From NCBI GenBank assembly GCA_003427395.1, contig BFEA01000497.1, positions 1,137,315 through 1,158,965 on the forward strand: a stretch of DNA of 21,651 nt, read 5' to 3'. The translations under genes and the position numbers were made by a program. The notes below the pieces were generated by a model. It was given only the letters and a program-made list of their open reading frames with translations. It made no database searches and had not been told where the DNA came from. This document shows positions 18,397 to 21,651 of this stretch, one piece after another (position 1 is the stretch's first letter; each line of letters begins with the position of its first letter). Source of the DNA: Chara braunii (Eukaryota > Streptophyta > Charophyceae > Charales > Characeae).

Positions 18397-18558
18397 CTAC
18401 CCATCCCACCCCACTTCTCCTCCCTGTCTGTCTGTTACTCCCAAATTCCTACTCACCATGGATTGGTGCGCGATGGGGACATCGAGAATGAGTGGGGGGA
18501 ATATGTCGGGACTGAGGAGTCCCGAATGATTTTCCGTCACTCGAGAGACTGTATATGA
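18397..18558 (+). pseudogene. unassigned protein-like segment
   Basis: A 53-codon open stretch ending at TGA 18556; the second half reads like protein (VRDGDIENEWGEYVGTEESR, then MIFRHSRDC). A one-base shift at its end opens a further segment, YDQFVHDRENRRQECWKERK, to about 18620. It follows the methyltransferase-like fragment and may be another piece of the same decayed gene, though it shows no methyltransferase motif. Its DGDI..EWGE string has a partner, in broken frame, at 17149-17180. Confidence 0.25.
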
Positions 18559-19867
18559 CCAATTTGTGCACGACAGAGAAAACCGGAGGCAGGAATGCTG
18601 GAAAGAGCGGAAGCATGGGCACGGACAGTAGGCAAGAGGCTGCCCAGAGTTGTCGGGGCCGCCAAACTAGAAAGGGGTTGTCTTAGCAGGAAGCGGCAAA
18701 AGGACTGTGAGAGAATAGCAGGGGCGACTCTTTCCCCAAGGACGGAGAAGGGCCGCCGGGAAGTCGGTAGTAACATAGGAGGTGCGCGACAAGGAAAGAA
18801 AAGAAGTGGGAAGGGACAGGGCGCAAGGCACTGACGCAACGCGGCACCAGGAGGGCCAAGGAGACCGCACGGTAGGTGGGAGTCGGCACGCGGAACGGAA
18901 TAGCATGCGGGACGCGATAGGAGCAGGGGGCGGAGATCGCTGCAAGGCGGAAGGACGTCAGGAGCACCAAGGAAAGGCGTGGTACAGGTGGGGCAGGAGT
19001 GTCGGGGACCACATGGGATCGAAGGACGGGGCGGTACCAGCAGGACGAAATACCGGGGGCCACGCGGGACAAGGGGACGGTGTGGTGCCGGCAGGGCGAA
19101 GTACTAGGAACCACGTGAGACCGGGGGGGGGGGACGTAATGCAGGCGGGCCAAAGTGCCAGGGACCTCGTGGGCCTAGATAAAATGGCAGCACCAACGGA
19201 ACCACTAGCAAGACGGGTATCAACGGGATAAAGTGTCGGGAGCCACCGACGAGGGATGAAGGACGGAGCCGTCGGCTGAATAGTCGGCGACCGGCAAAAA
19301 GGAGGGGGCTAGGAACAATAAGGAAAAAATAAGAAGTTGGGCGCTGACGGAAAGTATCGACAGAACGGAGGAGACAGGCGTGGGACGGGAAAGACGTAAG
19401 GCACCTGGGGCGACCCAAGGGGACCCTGGATCAAATGCAGCAACAACAAAAATAAAATAACATAACATAAGGTGGACGGGACCTTCCGGGCCAGGGGGTT
19501 CGGATGGAAACGCTAAGCACCGCCGCGGCAAGCGCCGGCGGGAGGTGCCGAAGGGGAAGAGGAGAGGGAGAAGCGGCAGTAAGAGGGGGTCCGGCCAGCA
19601 GTCCGAATATCCCGGATCAGCCAGGCCAAGGAAAACGAAGTTCCAAGGGCTCCACGTGGAAAAAGGGCTGGCCGGAGAAAATCGGAGTAAGGGGGTCTCA
19701 AACTGGAAGCGGCGGCAGCAAAAAGGAACCCCCTTTGGCCTTGGGGGTGCCATTACTGCAGTCCGAGGTGTAACGACCATATGCCGGTTGCAAAATTAGG
19801 TCTTGGGAAAGGGCCAACAGCTAGAAAGAGGAGAAATAGTTGTTGGACAGTTGTCCCAACAGTAAAT
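18559..19867. other. gene-poor, purine-rich stretch
   Basis: Holds the 51-bp repeat listed separately. Otherwise there are overlapping open frames on both strands that follow from GGA/GAA-rich composition and CpG richness. The 19545-19799 forward frame (GTG start, very basic, KRRGRSGSKRGSG) is the only one with a distinctive composition, but a sister frame is open over the same bases, so no gene is called. An imperfect hairpin (TGTTGGACA with TGTCCCAACA) lies at 19841-19861. Confidence 0.45.
18890..19220. repeat. 51-bp tandem repeat, 4-5 degenerate copies, in-frame
   Basis: The clearest pair is GTACCAGCAGGACGAA at 19034 and GTGCCGGCAGGGCGAA at 19085, spacing 51 bp; flanking copies are weaker. 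The forward frame 18782-19231 stays open through all copies and reads 17-residue units ending PAGR (RNTGGHAGQGDGVVPAG, then RSTRNHV...). The run of nine G at 19125 adds bases. A repeat protein cannot be excluded, but the upstream part of the frame looks like low-complexity sequence. Confidence 0.65.
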
Positions 19868-19943
19868 AAAAGAGAAAGAAGGGAGAAGGGGGAGAAAAAA
19901 GAGGGAGAATGAGACAAAGGAGGAGGAATGAGTGGAGGAAAAG
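19868..19943 (+). other. long purine tract, candidate polypurine tract
   Basis: Seventy-six bases almost entirely A and G, broken only by isolated pyrimidines near 19910, 19914 and 19930-19933, ending GGAGGAAAAG immediately before TGCTGCC. In LTR retrotransposons the plus-strand primer is a purine tract directly before the 3' LTR, which begins TG. Strand and position fit the upstream element, but 6 kb separates it from integrase, and the LTR boundary cannot be confirmed without the other LTR. Confidence 0.35.
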
Positions 19944-20000
19944 TGCTGCCATTTTGGGACTGCAGCGGTAGGGACTGGCAGGTCTCAATGATGACCTCAT

Positions 20001-20021
20001 CCCTCCTAGATCCTAGGAGGG
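20001..20021. other. hairpin 1: 9-bp perfect arms, 3-nt loop
   Basis: CCCTCCTAG, loop ATC, CTAGGAGGG. First of six inverted repeats in 540 bp. Confidence 0.8.
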
Positions 20022-20029
20022 CAGTCCAG

Positions 20030-20068
20030 ATTGCAGAGATAAGGTCCTTGGGGCATTATCTCTGCAAT
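20030..20068. other. hairpin 2: 13-bp perfect arms, 13-nt loop
   Basis: ATTGCAGAGATAA (20030-20042) and TTATCTCTGCAAT (20056-20068). The longest perfect stem of the group. Confidence 0.85.
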
Positions 20069-20169
20069 ATCTGAATTTAAGCAGCAAAAATAGGGAAAAA
20101 TACTGATGTGCGTTGGCCGGCTCATTTTTGGGCCCTAAATATGAAATTTGATCTTGCGGAGGAGGAAAT

Positions 20170-20205
20170 CTAGCCGTTTTTTGTGGGCTGACACAAAACG
20201 GCTAG
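20170..20205. other. hairpin 3: 11-bp plus 3-bp stem, 6-nt loop
   Basis: CTAGCCGTTTT (20170-20180) pairs with AAAACGGCTAG (20195-20205); after a TT bulge, GTG pairs with CAC around the loop GGCTGA. Confidence 0.85.
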
Positions 20206-20271
20206 CTCCGGAATGAGTTGGCAGCAAAATGGAGGGAAAACAAAGAGAGGAACAAGACAAAACTGCGAATT

Positions 20272-20290
20272 TGGCCCAAGGTTTGGGCCA
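20272..20290. other. hairpin 4: 8-bp perfect arms, 3-nt loop
   Basis: TGGCCCAA, loop GGT, TTGGGCCA. Confidence 0.75.
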
Positions 20291-20380
20291 GGTACATAAA
20301 AAAAATTGAAAGTTGGAGTAAAAGACTCAAATTTGGAGCATGGGGGGCTTGGGAGTAGCTCGGAATGATGAAAACTATGG

Positions 20381-20406
20381 ATCTCAGCCAAATCCAAGGC
20401 TGAGAT
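20381..20406. other. hairpin 5: 9-bp perfect arms, 8-nt loop
   Basis: ATCTCAGCC (20381-20389) and GGCTGAGAT (20398-20406). Confidence 0.8.
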
Positions 20407-20511
20407 TTATGCCGCCACTTGGGAAAATGTAACGGCCTACTCACAAGAGACCTAGACTAGGAAAAAACGAAAAATGGCCCTCTAGGCCCTAAAATTTCGG
20501 TAAAGGCTGCA

Positions 20512-20534
20512 TTTTGGGGTAGTGGTACCCAAAA
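20512..20534. other. hairpin 6: near-perfect 9-bp arms
   Basis: TTTTGGGGTA and TACCCAAAA pair with one bulged G around a GTGG loop. Confidence 0.65.
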
Positions 20535-20747
20535 GACAGACAACACTTTTTGAAAGGAAAAGAGGCCGGGGTAGGCTAAGGGGTAGTCCAAGGATGTACC
20601 AGCCATCCGGACTGCATATACCTCGCCGAAATGAGGCCCAGGTACCTCCAGATAGGCGAAAACCGGAAATTTGGCCTTGGGGGTACCTCGCTCCACCTAG
20701 AGGCACTTGGGGAGGCCTAGGGGTTGGGCGGTGCACCAGCTTCAGCC

Positions 20748-20755
20748 TATATAAG
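20748..20755 (+). promoter_or_regulatory. TATA box
   Basis: TATATAAG, a perfect plant-type TATA box, inside a small inverted repeat (TCAGC before it, GCTGA after it). Transcription would start about 30 bp downstream. It lies about 800 bp after the purine tract, where an LTR promoter would be expected. Confidence 0.5.
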
Positions 20756-21153
20756 CTGAGGATGCAGGCCGCCAATCTTATGTGAGCATGAGAGGAACCC
20801 ATGCTGCCAAAACGAGTCCGTGAGAGCATCCTAAAGAGCTAGAGCAAGGAAGGAAGAGCCGAAGTTGGCCTCGAGCCTGCCTATGGTAGTAGAGTTGAGG
20901 GAGAAGGCCTAGGGGCTAGGGGGAGGAGAGGAGAGTGGTCCGCCATAGCCCTCAGGCCGTGAAGTAGGAGGAGAGGCTGAAAGGGGTCCCCTTAGCCCTT
21001 CTGGAGGGAAGGACTCAACAGCCTTAGAGGTAGGAGACTGCCATAGCTAGAGGAGAAGTGTGAGGGAAGGAGGGGAGAGCTTAGGTGGGAGGAAAAGCCA
21101 TACCCAGGACGCTAGAACCAAGCATTGGGACTCCACTGCCTAGAGACCAGCGA

Positions 21154-21162
21154 GAGGTGAGT
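21154..21162 (+). promoter_or_regulatory. consensus 5' splice site
   Basis: GAG/GTGAGT with GT at 21157-21158, close to the eukaryotic donor consensus, about 380 bp after the predicted transcription start. It is followed by a 160-bp pyrimidine-rich run. Confidence 0.35.
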
Positions 21163-21177
21163 GAAATAGGAGGGATG

Positions 21178-21261
21178 CCTCCTCCTCCTTCTTCTTCTTC
21201 TTCTTCTTTTTCCTATTCTTCTTCTCCTACTTCTATCCTTCTTCTTTCTTCCTCTTCTTCT

Positions 21262-21298
<37 letters not shown>

Positions 21299-21345
21299 TT
21301 TCTTTTCTTTCTCCCTCTCCTCCTTCTCCCTCTCCTCCTCCTGTC
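21178..21345. repeat. CTT/CTC-rich microsatellite
   Basis: Imperfect CTT and CTC trinucleotides with almost no purines. It produces false poly-Ser and, on the other strand, poly-Glu frames. Confidence 0.93.
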
Positions 21346-21374
21346 AAAACTGGGATTTTTGCTGATTTAAGTGG

Positions 21375-21651
21375 GTGTATGTGTTGCGTTTCACCTTGGG
21401 ATACTTCGGTGATGTTTCCCCTAATGTAGATGATGTCAAACTTGTCATTTTGTTGATTTGGTTGCAGGGGTGTGTTGCGCTTCACCTTGGGATACTTCGG
21501 TGATGTTTCCCCTAGTGTAGATGACGTCTAACTTCTCATTTTAATGATTTGGGTGTTGGGGTGTGTTGCGCTTCACCTTGGGATACTTCGATGATGTTTC
21601 CCCTAGTGTAGATGATCATTTTGTTGATTTGGGTGCTGGGGTGTGTTGCGC
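21375..21651. repeat. 91-bp tandem minisatellite running off the right edge
   Basis: GTGTTGCG cores at 21381, 21472, 21563 and 21643: spacings 91, 91 and 80 bp. The last unit lacks 11 bp around GATGATCATTT. Each unit contains TTCACCTTGGGATACTTCGG and TGATGTTTCCCCTA. The array continues beyond the window. Confidence 0.92.

Larger units (their letters stand above)
20535..21177. other. putative promoter-proximal transcribed leader, no gene
   Basis: Contains the TATA box at 20748 and the donor-like site at 21157. No sizeable protein-like frame follows the TATA box; the purine-rich sequence has many stops in the forward frames. A TACC-TCC / GGTACCTC pair near 20640-20693 is the only other symmetry. 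It reads best as promoter plus untranslated leader, either of an LTR or of a host gene extending right. Confidence 0.35.

Noticed and set aside
19545-19799. Very basic 84-codon frame with GTG start
   Set aside because: A second frame over the same bases is also open, and composition follows from purine richness; no supporting motif.
14956-19956. Shared 12-mer GCTGCCATTTTG at about 14956 and 19946 as an LTR end
   Set aside because: Identity does not extend beyond the 12-mer, and such matches are expected by chance in 21 kb.
21085-21485. Poly-Ser (plus) and poly-Glu (minus) frames
   Set aside because: Microsatellite artefacts.

Overview
The window looks like nuclear DNA of a eukaryote, probably a green plant or streptophyte alga. 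It has many microsatellites and minisatellites, spliceosomal-type intron signals, no compact operons, and the body of a decayed Ty3/gypsy LTR retrotransposon. I cannot name the species. A single N (11100) marks an unresolved assembly base.

Left part (1-3425): a 54-bp tandem repeat at the window edge, CT and CTAT microsatellites, and about 2.8 kb with no convincing gene, only two short open segments and GC-rich hairpins. Next (3426-6829) comes the most unusual coding feature: four tandem, same-strand, strongly diverged paralogues of an unrecognised ~250-residue protein, spaced 859-890 bp apart start to start. The third is intact; the first has a frameshift, the second four stops and the fourth one stop. 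All begin Met-Ala and share an ordered set of motifs.

Centre (7287-13822): gag (capsid-like region, CX2CX4HX4C zinc knuckle), an aspartic protease with DGG in place of DSG/DTG, reverse transcriptase (YIDD), RNase H and integrase (HHCC, DD35E). Six frameshifts and five internal stops break it, so this copy is dead by itself. Downstream on the same strand are a frameshifted accessory ORF (14238-14890) with a nuclear-localisation-like patch and a textbook SUMO-interacting motif, then a fragment (17925-18344) resembling motifs I-III of a cytosine-C5 DNA methyltransferase. Minisatellites of 66, 39, 18, 65 and 51 bp lie around these.

Right part (19868-21651): a long purine tract, six perfect or near-perfect hairpins within 540 bp, a TATA box and, about 400 bp later, a consensus splice donor. 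This resembles a polypurine tract followed by LTR U3 and leader, but no second LTR copy is in the window, so the assignment is tentative. The window ends in a CTT-rich microsatellite and a 91-bp tandem repeat.

Working hypothesis: much of 3426-19943 may be the inside of one giant Ty3/gypsy-type element carrying cargo genes before gag and after integrase. Splice-acceptor-like TGCAG sites just before several of the ATGs would fit production of separate spliced mRNAs. The alternative is unrelated repeats nested next to each other; the missing 5' LTR leaves this open.
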